Shown: piece by piece, positions 36,187 to 45,131 of the stretch
Numbering within the stretch: the first letter of the stretch is position 1
How the letters are laid out: each line of letters opens with the position of its first letter
Source of the DNA: Clostridium_B lapidicellarium
Lineage (GTDB): Bacteria > Bacillota > Clostridia > Clostridiales > Clostridiaceae
Direction: 5' to 3'
DNA length: 64,000 nt
Assembly: GCF_041224415.1 (NCBI RefSeq)
Contig: NZ_JBGFFE010000013.1
Coordinates: 1 to 64,000 of the forward strand
The notes under the pieces: generated by a model
Seen by the model: the letters and a program-made list of their open reading frames with translations, nothing else
Databases searched by the model: none
Told to the model about the DNA's origin: nothing
Translations under genes and position numbers: made by a program

Positions 36187-37215
36187 TCATTTTATGCTGT
36201 CCATAAAAGAATTGAAGCTGTTTTTAAAATTATTTTTATCTTCCTGTGAGGCGAAGGAATAATTTACTCCATTTTGAATAACTTTTTTTATATCCTCAAA
36301 ATTAAAGTCTTGATATTTTACGAGATATTTGAATTCCTGGATTATATCTGTATTTGACACAGTTGTGTTGTCTGTATTTACTGTTACCACAATGTTTTTA
36401 TCTAAATATTTTTTTATGGGATGTTCTCTGTAAGAATTTACTGCAGAGGTATTTACATTGCTGGTTACACATACCTCAAGCGGAATTTTATGCGCTATCA
36501 GGTATTCAAGTGTATTTTTGTCTCTATATGCACAGGTACCGTGGCCTATCCTTTCTGCGTGCAGAATTTTTATGGATTTTAGTATGTTTTCTGGTATTCC
36601 GGTTTCACCGGCATGGACTGTGCGGTGAATTCCATAGCTTTTTGCCAGTTCAAAAGCTTCTGTGTGAATTTCAGGTGGAAAATTTGCCTCATCCCCTGCA
36701 AGATCTATGGCAGCCACGCCTTTGGATGAATATTTTCTGGCCAGTTCAGCAAGTTTTATTCCCCTGGAAGGCGGCTCCTGTCTTAAAATGCACAAAATTA
36801 AATTTGACATGATTCCCAGGTGATCCCTGCCGTAGTTCATGGCAGAAAGTACAGCTTCTACAGCCTGCTCGGGCTTTAAATTGTCCAATAGATGGTTGAA
36901 AGGGGCAAAACGTATTTCTATATATCTTATATTTTCTTTGGATGCATCTTCTAGAAGTTCAACCGCTACTCTGTATATATTTTTTTCTTTCTGCATAATT
37001 TTTATAGGTAAATTAAATTTATCAAGATACTCTTTTAGAGAATTACATTTTCCAAAAACCTTTACCTGCTTTTCGAGAACATTTAGGTTTGTATCTGAAG
37101 TGATTATATCTTCTCTGCCTGCAATATCCAAGATTGTTGTGGGTCTTACGCTGCCGTCTAAATGACAGTGAAGCTCCGTCTTTGGGATAAGTTCCAGCAT
37201 TTTGTCCAAATTCAT
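36187..37215 (-). CDS. add: Adenosine deaminase
   Basis: Deaminates adenosine to inosine in purine salvage; 342 residues. Metal and catalytic motifs are present: LHCHLDGS (HxH), VHAGETG, ERIGHGT and VNTDN. The Asp-Asn form of the last motif is common in bacterial members. The start at 37215 has AAGGAGGATAAT upstream; the longer in-frame start at 37263 lacks a site. Confidence 0.92.
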   Translation of the reverse strand: MNLDKMLELIPKTELHCHLDGSVRPTTILDIAGREDIITSDTNLNVLEKQVKVFGKCNSLKEYLDKFNLPIKIMQKEKNIYRVAVELLEDASKENIRYIEIRFAPFNHLLDNLKPEQAVEAVLSAMNYGRDHLGIMSNLILCILRQEPPSRGIKLAELARKYSSKGVAAIDLAGDEANFPPEIHTEAFELAKSYGIHRTVHAGETGIPENILKSIKILHAERIGHGTCAYRDKNTLEYLIAHKIPLEVCVTSNVNTSAVNSYREHPIKKYLDKNIVVTVNTDNTTVSNTDIIQEFKYLVKYQDFNFEDIKKVIQNGVNYSFASQEDKNNFKNSFNSFMDSIK

Positions 37216-37381
37216 TATATTATCCTCCTTGTGAGCTGTCGTGAATATATTTATATTATACAATATTTTAAAATATTAATGTATTACCACTTGATATTGT
37301 TGTATTTTTCTGGTATATTATAAAAGGTTTGTGTAATACAATAAATAAAATTGTTAGAATTATAGGAAAGATGGTAAGTTT

Positions 37382-37546
37382 ATGGAACAGATAGAACAAT
37401 TAAGAGAAAAATTGAATTCATTGGTTGTCAAAAATGGATCTCTGTATAATGGAGAGATATTAGAAGTAAGCCAGCAATTGGACAAGCTAATTTATCTCCA
37501 TTATAGAAAAATTAATGATTCTGAATCAGCAGTTATGTCAATTTGA
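37382..37546 (+). CDS. Spo0E-like aspartyl-phosphate phosphatase
   Basis: A 54-residue helical protein from ATG 37382 (AGGAAAG about 12 bases upstream). It has the Spo0E signature SQQLDKLI followed by a short second-helix tail. Members dephosphorylate Spo0A-type response regulators and delay sporulation. It stands alone between adenosine deaminase and a T-box. Confidence 0.82.
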   Translation: MEQIEQLREKLNSLVVKNGSLYNGEILEVSQQLDKLIYLHYRKINDSESAVMSI

Positions 37547-37662
37547 CTTTTATTATTTATTCGATGATTCTGTGGTGACTTTTTATAAAATAATATTGAT
37601 CATGTATAAAGTTTTAGGAACATTTTACATAGTAATATATATAATAAAATTATAAATTATAC

Positions 37663-37691
37663 TTGATTAAAATAAACTTATATTGTATTAT
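37663..37691 (+). promoter_or_regulatory. Promoter of the ubiG-mccBA T-box transcript
   Basis: TTGATT (37663-37668), 17-base spacer, TATTAT (37686-37691). The T-box begins about 40 bases later. Confidence 0.6.
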
Positions 37692-37732
37692 AAGAATGTA
37701 AATTTAATTCTTAGTAGAATACTAGGAAATAC

Positions 37733-38017
37733 TATGATAAGAAGAGTAGGTTACTGAGGGCCATAAGAGAGAGTTTCCCGTGGGTGTAAGGAAACTTTGG
37801 CATGAGGCAATTGAACTGCATCTTGGAGTACTGGATTGAATTGAATTGAATTGAAGTAGATTTCAGCGGGCACGTCCGTTAAAAGCGTTGAGGTATGATT
37901 GTACCAATATGATAAGTTTTGTTGTATGGATTTTGTTTTTAGATTTATACAATTTAAACAGAGTGGAACCGCGGAAGTAACCTTCTGCCTCTGTATTGAG
38001 GCAGGAGGTTTTTTGTT
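37733..38017 (+). promoter_or_regulatory. T-box riboswitch, probably cysteine-specific
   Basis: The T-box GAGTGGAACCGCGG (37961-37974) precedes a terminator CCTTCTGCCTC/GAGGCAGGAGG with a T run (about 37979-38016). The specifier region reads GAAC-TGC-ATC, so TGC (Cys, 37817-37819) is favoured; CTG in the overlapping register is the alternative. Cys fits the downstream genes and the known T-box of the C. acetobutylicum ubiG-mccBA operon. Four ATTGA repeats interrupt the leader at 37835-37854. Confidence 0.85.
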
Positions 38018-38078
38018 TTTCAAAATTCCGGAATTTGAAAAATATTTATAAATATTTAATTTATTAGGAGGAATAATT

Positions 38079-38711
38079 ATGGATTCAGTGTCGTATTTTG
38101 ATTCTATTGCTGATAAATGGAATGTAATAAGAGAAAATTATTTTGAAAATAGGCTAAAATACGTAGTACTTTCTAAATTTGATATAAAAAATAAAATATG
38201 TGCTGATCTTGGGTGTGGAACGGGATTCATTTCACTTGCACTGTCAAAGGATGCAGATTTGGTATTTTCATTGGACAATTCCAGGAATATGTTGAGGCAG
38301 CTTCATGATGAATGTCTGGATAAAAAAATAAATAATGTATATCCTATAAAGGGTTCTATAACAGATATTCCCTTATTTGACGAATCCATTGATGTTGTAT
38401 ATATAAACATGGCTCTGCATCATGTGGTGGAGGCAGACAAGGTGATAAAGGAAGCTTACAGAATTTTGAAGAAAAATGGAAGCTTTTTCATATCGGATAT
38501 GGAGGAGCACAATGGAAAATGGACAAAGATTGAAATACACGATAAATGGCTGGGATTTTCAGATGAACAGATAAACAAATGGATGAAAACTGCAGGGTTT
38601 AGTGAAGTAAAGTTTGAGGATACCGGGTTAAAATGTAAAGGATATTCGAGCAAAGGGGAATATACTGAAACGGGAATATTTATAGCAAGTGGAATTAAGA
38701 AGGGAGAATAA
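38079..38711 (+). CDS. ubiG: SAM-dependent methyltransferase (UbiG-like)
   Basis: A 210-residue class I methyltransferase with motif I ADLGCGTGFISLAL and a later INMALHHV segment. The name follows the clostridial ubiG-mccB-mccA operon; no role in ubiquinone synthesis is implied. It probably feeds the SAM-to-homocysteine branch of methionine-to-cysteine conversion. GGAGGAATAATT precedes ATG 38079. It is first in the T-box-controlled operon and lies 4 bases from mccB. Confidence 0.85.
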   Translation: MDSVSYFDSIADKWNVIRENYFENRLKYVVLSKFDIKNKICADLGCGTGFISLALSKDADLVFSLDNSRNMLRQLHDECLDKKINNVYPIKGSITDIPLFDESIDVVYINMALHHVVEADKVIKEAYRILKKNGSFFISDMEEHNGKWTKIEIHDKWLGFSDEQINKWMKTAGFSEVKFEDTGLKCKGYSSKGEYTETGIFIASGIKKGE

Positions 38712-38715
38712 AATT

Positions 38716-39858
38716 ATGAAAATCGAATCGCTGTTAATACATGGAGGAATAGATGGGGATAAAAGGACGGGAGCAGTCAGTGTACCTATATATCAGACTT
38801 CAACCTACAAACAAGATGCAATAGGGAAAAATAGGGGGTATGAATACTCAAGGACGGGAAACCCTACGAGAGATGCAGTGGAAAAGTTGATTGCGGATCT
38901 GGAGGAAGGCGAGAGGGGGTTTGCCTTTTCCTCCGGATTGGCAGCTATATCTTCAGCATTGATGCTCTTTCACAGCGGAGATAAAATCATACTTTCCAGT
39001 AATGTATATGGAGGGACCTTCAGAGTTATAGACAAGGTGTTTAAAAATTTCAATTTAAATTATGAGCTGGTGGATACAAGCAATTTGAAAAAAGTAAAAG
39101 AAAGTATTACTAAGGACGTAAAGGCAATATTCATTGAAACGCCGACAAATCCTCTCATGACTATCACAGATATAAGAAAGATAAGCCAAATAGCCGAGGA
39201 AAATAAAATACTCACCATTGTGGACAATACTTTTATGTCACCCTATTTGCAAAAGCCGTTGAAATTGGGTGCCGATATAGTGCTGCACAGTGCGACTAAA
39301 TATTTAGGAGGACACAGCGATTTGATCGCGGGACTTCTAGTAGTAAATGACAGGGAATTAGGTGAAAAAATACACTTTATTCAGAACTCGGCAGGGGCCA
39401 TATTGAGTCCCTTCGACAGCTGGCTTTTGATAAGAGGGATAAAGACATTGTCTGTCAGAATGGACAGGCACCTTGAAAATGCCGAATATGTGGCTGAATT
39501 CCTGAGAAAAAACGATGCGGTGGATAAAATCTATTATCCGGGTTTCAAGGACCATCCAGGTTATGAAATCCACAGGTCTCAAGCTTCAGGAGGTGGTGCG
39601 GTCATTTCATTCGTCTTAAAAGAAGGGCTGGATGTAAATAAATTTTTGAAGAATTTAAAACTTATAACATTGGGGGAAAGTTTAGGCGGCGTAGAGTCAC
39701 TTATATCCCATCCGGCGACTATGACTCATGCTACAGTACCCTATGAAATAAGACAGGAGATAGGCATAGTGGACAACTTAGTGAGATTGTCTGTAGGACT
39801 TGAAAACAAGGATGATATAGTAGAAGATCTAAAAAATGCATTGAAATTCGCAAAATAA
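38716..39858 (+). CDS. mccB: Cystathionine gamma-lyase / PLP transsulfuration enzyme
   Basis: A 380-residue Cys/Met-metabolism PLP enzyme. The PLP lysine lies in LHSATKYLGGHSD, with YSRTGNPTR and SSGLAAISSA upstream. In the ubiG-mccBA context it should split cystathionine to cysteine. ATG 38716 is used (AAGAAGGGAG upstream); a start at 38689 would overlap the methyltransferase and lacks a site. Confidence 0.9.
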   Translation: MKIESLLIHGGIDGDKRTGAVSVPIYQTSTYKQDAIGKNRGYEYSRTGNPTRDAVEKLIADLEEGERGFAFSSGLAAISSALMLFHSGDKIILSSNVYGGTFRVIDKVFKNFNLNYELVDTSNLKKVKESITKDVKAIFIETPTNPLMTITDIRKISQIAEENKILTIVDNTFMSPYLQKPLKLGADIVLHSATKYLGGHSDLIAGLLVVNDRELGEKIHFIQNSAGAILSPFDSWLLIRGIKTLSVRMDRHLENAEYVAEFLRKNDAVDKIYYPGFKDHPGYEIHRSQASGGGAVISFVLKEGLDVNKFLKNLKLITLGESLGGVESLISHPATMTHATVPYEIRQEIGIVDNLVRLSVGLENKDDIVEDLKNALKFAK

Positions 39859-39887
39859 GCGGTGATTCTGTGGAGGATTGATGGGAA

Positions 39888-40799
39888 ATGCTGTACTATA
39901 ATGACATAAAGGAAATGGTGGGAAATACTCCCATGTTAAAATTAAATAATTTCAATGCCAGGGAAAATGTTGGTATATTTGCAAAACTGGAAAATTTTAA
40001 TCCGGGAGGCAGTATAAAGGATAGAGTAGGGGTGCACATGATAGAAAGTGCAGAAAACAAAGGCATATTGAAAAAGGGATATACTATAGTAGAAGCTACT
40101 GCGGGCAACACCGGATTGGGTATTGCGCTGGGAGCGTTGAATAAGGGATACAGAGTTATATTTGTGGTACCCATGAAATTTTCTGTTGAAAAACAGATTC
40201 TTATGAAAGCTCTTGGAGCGGAAATAGTGAATACACCTGAAGAAGATGGGATGATCGGTGCTGTAAAAAAAACCGGAGATCTACTTGAGAGTATACCTAA
40301 TTCCATATCTTTGAGGCAATTTGAAAATGGTGATAACCCCGAGACCCATTATTTAACTACAGGTCCTGAAATATATCTGGACATGGAGGGAAAAATTGAT
40401 TATCTTGTAGCCGGGGCGGGCAGCGGAGGTACTTTTACAGGAGTTGTAAAATATTTAAAAAACCAGATAAAAAATATGAAATCAGTTCTGGCGGATCCGG
40501 AAGGTTCTGTTCTTGGCGGCGGCAGAGAAGATAATTATTCTATTGAGGGAATAGGCAATGATTTTATTCCCGGTACTATGGATATGAGTCTGGTAGACAG
40601 AGTGATAAAGGTAAATGATGAAGAAGCTTTTGACATGGTAAGAAAACTTGCCAGGAAAGAGGGCCTTATAGTGGGCTCTTCATCGGGTGCAGCTATGTCT
40701 GCGGCATTGAAATTGTCAAGAATTATAGATGGGGGAAATATAGTAGTTATATTTCCTGACAGGGGAGATAGATATTTCAGTAAAAATATTTACAACTAG
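39888..40799 (+). CDS. mccA: Cysteine synthase-like / cystathionine beta-synthase
   Basis: A 303-residue fold-type II PLP enzyme. The PLP lysine lies in NPGGSIKDR, the substrate loop is EATAGNTG and the phosphate-binding loop is GSGGTF. In reverse transsulfuration it condenses serine or O-acetylserine with homocysteine. GGAGG precedes the start by 11 bases. Last gene of the T-box operon. I see no antisense S-box after it, unlike the C. acetobutylicum operon. Confidence 0.88.
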   Translation: MLYYNDIKEMVGNTPMLKLNNFNARENVGIFAKLENFNPGGSIKDRVGVHMIESAENKGILKKGYTIVEATAGNTGLGIALGALNKGYRVIFVVPMKFSVEKQILMKALGAEIVNTPEEDGMIGAVKKTGDLLESIPNSISLRQFENGDNPETHYLTTGPEIYLDMEGKIDYLVAGAGSGGTFTGVVKYLKNQIKNMKSVLADPEGSVLGGGREDNYSIEGIGNDFIPGTMDMSLVDRVIKVNDEEAFDMVRKLARKEGLIVGSSSGAAMSAALKLSRIIDGGNIVVIFPDRGDRYFSKNIYN

Positions 40800-40869
40800 T
40801 TCTTAGAACAAAATTGTAATTTTAGAATATAATGATTAATGACAGTAATCGAAAAAGGAGCAGTATATT

Positions 40870-42165
40870 TTGAATATATATGTAGTCCGTCCAGGTGATT
40901 CCATATGGTCTATATCACGGAGATTTGGCGTTCCCCAGGAAAGGATAATAGCTGTCAATGCTCTGCGCCCTGAGCAAAGCCTGGTGGCGGGGCAATCTCT
41001 TGTGATTCCAACTACGGAAAGGGCATATAGAATTGTGCCTGGCGATTCACTCTGGACCATATCTCAAAGGTTCGGAATTTCCGTAAACAGCATAGTTCAG
41101 CTGAATGATATATTGAATCCCGAAACTATTTACCCTGGCATGATAATAAGAATACCGGAGAATTCAAAAAATTATGGTGTGATTGAAACTAATGGATTTA
41201 TACAACCTTCCACTGCTGAAAGAGAAAGAGCCATTGTAAGTGATGTAGGTACGTATTTAACTTATATAACACCATTTAGCCACCATGTGACTGAAAAAGG
41301 CGAACTTGTACCTCTAAGGGATGAAACCATAATTGAGATGGGGAGAAATAGCAGAGCTGCACCACTGCTTTCAGTGACAAATATTTCCGGGGCGAATTTT
41401 GATACCAATTTGATATCTGGGTTGTTAAACAACGAGAGTATTCAAGATACGTTAATAGACAATATAATCAAAGCAATGGATGAAGGAGAATATTATGGAG
41501 CTGTAATAGATTTTGAAAGAATTCCGCCTTCAGATAGGGAAAAATATGATTCGTTTCTTGAGAAGTTGGTGTCAAGGGCCCATCCGCTCGGATATGTAAT
41601 TGGCACTGCACTGGCACCTAAAACATATGATGTTACCTCGGGTGCATGGCATGGAGCTCATGACTATGCCTCTCATGGAAGGATAGTGGATTTTGTTATA
41701 ATAATGACCTACGAATGGGGCTGGTCCGGAGGACCACCCATGGCCGTAGCACCACTCAGTGAAGTCAGAAAAGTTATAAATTATGCCGTGAGCGTGATAC
41801 CATCTAAAAAGATATTGATGGGAATACCCATGTACGGTTATGACTGGACACTTCCATATACTCCGGGTGGTGAATTTGCAGAGAGTATAGGCCATCAGGA
41901 AGCTGTAAACAGGGCAAGAAGATATGGTGCGGAGATAAAATTTGATGAGAGGGCACAGTCTCCATACTTCAACTATGTAGATGAAGAGGGCAGGCAGCAT
42001 GTGGTCTGGTTTGAAGATGCCAGGAGCATACAGGCAAAATACAAATTGGTCAATGAATATGATCTCAGGGGAGTAAGCTATTGGACACTGTCCCAGCCTT
42101 TCCCTCAGAACTGGTATATACTAAACAACATGTTTGAGATCACGAAGGTCATACCGGCCGAGTAA
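40870..42165 (+). CDS. LysM and GH18-domain spore peptidoglycan hydrolase (YaaH/SleL-like)
   Basis: A 431-residue protein from TTG 40870 with AAAAAGGAGC upstream. Two LysM repeats (about 2-46 and 51-96) bind glycan; a GH18 domain follows (about 110-425) with the catalytic VIDFERI strand and IMTYEWGWSGGPP. No signal peptide is visible, as in spore-coat-associated YaaH/SleL cortical fragment-lytic enzymes. Likely made in the mother cell and active at germination. Confidence 0.9.
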   Translation: MNIYVVRPGDSIWSISRRFGVPQERIIAVNALRPEQSLVAGQSLVIPTTERAYRIVPGDSLWTISQRFGISVNSIVQLNDILNPETIYPGMIIRIPENSKNYGVIETNGFIQPSTAERERAIVSDVGTYLTYITPFSHHVTEKGELVPLRDETIIEMGRNSRAAPLLSVTNISGANFDTNLISGLLNNESIQDTLIDNIIKAMDEGEYYGAVIDFERIPPSDREKYDSFLEKLVSRAHPLGYVIGTALAPKTYDVTSGAWHGAHDYASHGRIVDFVIIMTYEWGWSGGPPMAVAPLSEVRKVINYAVSVIPSKKILMGIPMYGYDWTLPYTPGGEFAESIGHQEAVNRARRYGAEIKFDERAQSPYFNYVDEEGRQHVVWFEDARSIQAKYKLVNEYDLRGVSYWTLSQPFPQNWYILNNMFEITKVIPAE

Positions 42166-42173
42166 GTGATTTT

Positions 42174-42197
42174 AGGTTCAATGCTCCACCTGAACCT
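42174..42197 (+). promoter_or_regulatory. Inverted repeat just upstream of the island promoter
   Basis: AGGTTCA (42174-42180) and TGAACCT (42191-42197), spacer 10. It abuts the -35 at 42201. No T run follows, so it could be an operator or a weak terminator of the preceding gene. Confidence 0.45.
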
Positions 42198-42200
42198 CAT

Positions 42201-42229
42201 TTGACTTTTTGCTGAAATTGGAATATAAT
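42201..42229 (+). promoter_or_regulatory. Promoter of the hyd/nitrogenase-like/hyp operon
   Basis: TTGACT (42201-42206), 17-base spacer, TATAAT (42224-42229), about 58 bases before the first gene. Confidence 0.75.
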
Positions 42230-42286
42230 TGATAAAATTGATGTAAACATATGATCAAAGAATTGGTAAATCTTGAGGAGGTACCG

Positions 42287-42538
42287 ATGGAAACAAGAGT
42301 GGCAATTATTGCAATTATTGCAGAAAGCAGGGAATCTGCAGATCAGATCAATACTCTGCTGCATGAATACGGTTCCTATATTATCGGACGCATGGGACTT
42401 CCCTATCGTAAAAGAGGAATCAATATTATTAGTATTGTGGTTGATGCTCCGCAGGACAAAATTAATACTATGGCGGGGAAAATCGGTCGAATTAAGGGAG
42501 TTACCGCAAAAACGGTATATTCTAATGTTATGAATTAA
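42287..42538 (+). CDS. TM1266-type iron-only hydrogenase system regulator
   Basis: An 83-residue ACT-like protein: TRVAIIAIIAE, then YIIGRMGLPYRKRGINIISIVVDA and a final IGRIKGVTAKTVYS. This is the TM1266 family, usually found with hydEFG and thought to regulate hydrogenase maturation genes. ATG 42287 follows GAGGAGGT; the longer in-frame start at 42251 has no site. First gene of the island. Confidence 0.88.
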   Translation: METRVAIIAIIAESRESADQINTLLHEYGSYIIGRMGLPYRKRGINIISIVVDAPQDKINTMAGKIGRIKGVTAKTVYSNVMN

Positions 42539-42613
42539 TAATTAAATCAAACAATATCAGCCTGACGTCAAAATTTTTTTGAGACGAAAGATCGATATAG
42601 CTGTTGAATATGA

Positions 42614-42643
42614 AATAGCCGTATCCGCCAGGATACGGCTATT
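42614..42643 (+). terminator. Strong hairpin between the regulator gene and hydF
   Basis: A perfect 13-bp stem AATAGCCGTATCC/GGATACGGCTATT with a GCCA loop. The T tract is weak, so it could reduce rather than stop readthrough. No separate promoter is evident before hydF. Confidence 0.6.
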
Positions 42644-42685
42644 ATTTGTTGATCCAAAATAAATAGAAAAAGGGATGGTATAATT

Positions 42686-43900
42686 ATGGGATTGAACGAT
42701 ACTCCTTCTGCAAACCGTGTACATATCGGATTTTTCGGACGCAGAAACGCAGGCAAGTCCAGCATCGTAAATGCGGTTACAGATCAAGACCTCGCTTTGG
42801 TGTCCAATACAAAGGGTACCACTACGGATCCGGTCTATAAGGCAATGGAGCTGCTCCCGCTGGGACCGGTCGTGATAATAGATACTCCAGGTTATGACGA
42901 TACGGGAAGTCTCGGTAAGCTCCGTGTAAAAAAAGCTAAACAGGTACTCAACAAGACCGATATCGCGGTTTTAGTAACAGATATGACGGAAAGCATGGGA
43001 GACTGTGAATATGAGCTGATTGCCCAGTTCAAGCGGAAAGGTATTCCTTACATCGTTGTCCGCAACAAATGTGACTTAGCCGGCAAATTTTCACAGGCTG
43101 GATCAAATGAAATATTTACGAGCACTGTTGACAAAACCGGCATATACGAGTTAAAGGAAAAAATTGCTAAAAAAGTTTCCACAGAGGATTCCAAACTGCG
43201 CATTGTCGGTGACCTTATCCATCCGAAGGATTTTGTAGTCCTTGTCGTTCCCATTGACAAGTCGGCACCGAAGGGACGTTTGATTCTTCCACAGCAGCAG
43301 ACCATACGCGATATTCTTGAAGCGGATGCCGCGGCCATAGTCGTAAAGGAAGACGAACTGCGGGCAACACTTGAAGGAATCGGCAGGAAGCCTACCATGG
43401 TAATCACGGACAGCCAAGTTTTTGCCAAAGTCTCGGCCAATACCCCACCTGATATTCCGCTGACGTCATTTTCAATCCTGATGGCGAGATACAAGGGGTT
43501 TTTGAATACTTCTGTGCGAGGTGTTGCAGCTGTCGAACGGCTGAGGGACGGAGATACGGTGCTTATCGCCGAGGGCTGCACCCACCACAGGCAGTGTGAC
43601 GATATCGGCACTGTGAAAATACCGAGATGGCTGAAAAATTATACAGGGAAAACTGTCAACATTAAAACCGTTTCCGGAACAGAATATCCCGATGATCTTT
43701 CTCCATATTCTCTGATTATTCACTGCGGCGGATGTATGATCACAAAGCGTGAGATGCTCTATCGCATGAAGTGTGCAGAAGATCAGGACATCCCGTTTAC
43801 TAACTACGGTATAATGATTGCGTATATTCATGGTATATTAAAACGTTGTCTTGGGGTGTTTCCCGATCTGCTTGACGAACTTGAAGATGAAAGTGTATGA
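42686..43900 (+). CDS. hydF: [FeFe]-hydrogenase H-cluster maturation GTPase HydF
   Basis: The scaffold GTPase that assembles and delivers the [2Fe] subcluster of [FeFe] hydrogenases; 404 residues. The N-terminal GTPase domain has GRRNAGKSS, DTPGYDD and RNKCD. The C-terminal cluster domain keeps all ligands: C298-x-H300 and H346-C347-x2-C350. In this operon no [FeFe] hydrogenase is present, so it may carry a different precursor. Codon use is GC-richer than neighbours outside the island. Confidence 0.93.
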   Translation: MGLNDTPSANRVHIGFFGRRNAGKSSIVNAVTDQDLALVSNTKGTTTDPVYKAMELLPLGPVVIIDTPGYDDTGSLGKLRVKKAKQVLNKTDIAVLVTDMTESMGDCEYELIAQFKRKGIPYIVVRNKCDLAGKFSQAGSNEIFTSTVDKTGIYELKEKIAKKVSTEDSKLRIVGDLIHPKDFVVLVVPIDKSAPKGRLILPQQQTIRDILEADAAAIVVKEDELRATLEGIGRKPTMVITDSQVFAKVSANTPPDIPLTSFSILMARYKGFLNTSVRGVAAVERLRDGDTVLIAEGCTHHRQCDDIGTVKIPRWLKNYTGKTVNIKTVSGTEYPDDLSPYSLIIHCGGCMITKREMLYRMKCAEDQDIPFTNYGIMIAYIHGILKRCLGVFPDLLDELEDESV

Positions 43901-43938
43901 ACTATTATGGTGAATGACAGAGAAGAGGGGGACGGGCA

Positions 43939-45057
43939 ATGAGGATTCAATTGAATGACGCGAATGACGCATCGGAATTGACCAACTTTTTGAATGATGC
44001 CTGTAAAAGGGAACTTTCTGAAATATTGAGGTTTTTTTTGCAGAATGCACAGACGGAAATACTTTCTCTGCTTGCCTGCCGTGCGGAAGAAATCAGGGAA
44101 AAATACTATGGACGGAAAATATATTTTCGCGGTCTTATAGAGTTTTCAAGTTTCTGTAAAAACAACTGCTATTACTGTGGTATCCGAAGAGGTAATTTTA
44201 ATGCGCGCAGATACAGACTTTCAGACGAGGAAATCCTAAACTGCTGTACAATCGGATACAGGCTTGGGTATCGGACTTTTGTACTTCAAAGCGGCGAGGA
44301 TGTATATTATACCGATGAACGGTTATGCCGTATTGTCTCGGCCATCAAGACCAGTTTTCCTGACAGTGCTGTTACACTTTCACTTGGAGAAAGAAGCCGA
44401 GACTCATATAGACGGCTTTTTGACGCCGGTGCGGATCGATATCTTCTGCGGCACGAAACTGCCGACGAAACACATTACAGAAAGCTTCATCCACCTGAAC
44501 TGAGTCTCGAAAACCGCATGCAGTGTCTGTATAATCTCAAGGAGATAGGCTATCAGGTCGGATCTGGATTTATGGTGGATTCACCTTATCAGACATATGA
44601 CACACTGGCTGAGGATTTTATATTTCTTCGAGATTTACAGCCTCATATGGTAGGAATAGGCCCGTTTATTCCGCATAAGGACACTAAGTTTGCAAATTAT
44701 TATAAACCTTCGTCAAGGCGGACAGTGATATTACTCTCGCTTTTAAGGTTTCTGTTACCGAAATCGCTGCTTCCTGCAACGACTGCACTTGGTACCATTG
44801 ACCCAATCGGCAGGGAGAAAGGCTTCAAGGCAAGTGCCAATGTGGTTATGCCAAACCTTTCCCCGATAGAGCACCGCAGAGATTACTCTCTCTATGACAA
44901 TAAAATATGTATGGGCGAGGAATCAGCGGAGTGCTTCCACTGTATTGCCGGTCGTATACAGGCCGCCGGCTTTGTCCCCGATTTCTCAAAGGGAGATCAT
45001 TTTGACTGGCAGATGGAAGCGCCGAACGATGCTTTCCGCCCTACGGCGAATAAATGA
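43939..45057 (+). CDS. hydE: Radical SAM H-cluster maturase HydE
   Basis: A radical SAM enzyme of 372 residues, a little longer than typical HydE (about 350). The SAM-cluster motif is C73-x3-C77-x2-C80, and the accessory-cluster motif C324-x7-C332-x2-C335 found in some HydE proteins is also present. HydE normally processes the Fe(CO)2(CN)Cys unit made by HydG, but hydG is not here. GAGGGGGAC precedes the ATG. The stop overlaps an abortive frame resembling the start of the next gene. Confidence 0.9.
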   Translation: MRIQLNDANDASELTNFLNDACKRELSEILRFFLQNAQTEILSLLACRAEEIREKYYGRKIYFRGLIEFSSFCKNNCYYCGIRRGNFNARRYRLSDEEILNCCTIGYRLGYRTFVLQSGEDVYYTDERLCRIVSAIKTSFPDSAVTLSLGERSRDSYRRLFDAGADRYLLRHETADETHYRKLHPPELSLENRMQCLYNLKEIGYQVGSGFMVDSPYQTYDTLAEDFIFLRDLQPHMVGIGPFIPHKDTKFANYYKPSSRRTVILLSLLRFLLPKSLLPATTALGTIDPIGREKGFKASANVVMPNLSPIEHRRDYSLYDNKICMGEESAECFHCIAGRIQAAGFVPDFSKGDHFDWQMEAPNDAFRPTANK

Positions 45058-45131
45058 TTAAGTTGGCTGGATGATAATTTCAGTACAGAAAAAATTATGC
45101 AGGAGGTGGAAAAATGATTAAGTTAGCTGTA
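45052..45131 (+). repeat. Direct repeat of the nifH-like gene start
   Basis: aaatgattaagttggctg (45052-45069) and aaatgattaagttagctg (45112-45129) differ at one base and lie 60 bases apart. The first copy starts with ATG overlapping the hydE stop and ends at TGA after six codons. The second is the true gene start behind AGGAGGTGG. Confidence 0.7.

Noticed and set aside
37751..38023. Minus-strand 90-codon frame over the T-box
   Set aside because: It is the complement of a well-supported T-box leader with no ribosome site.
40800..40869. Antisense S-box after mccA
   Set aside because: Only 70 bases, with no SAM aptamer consensus on either strand.
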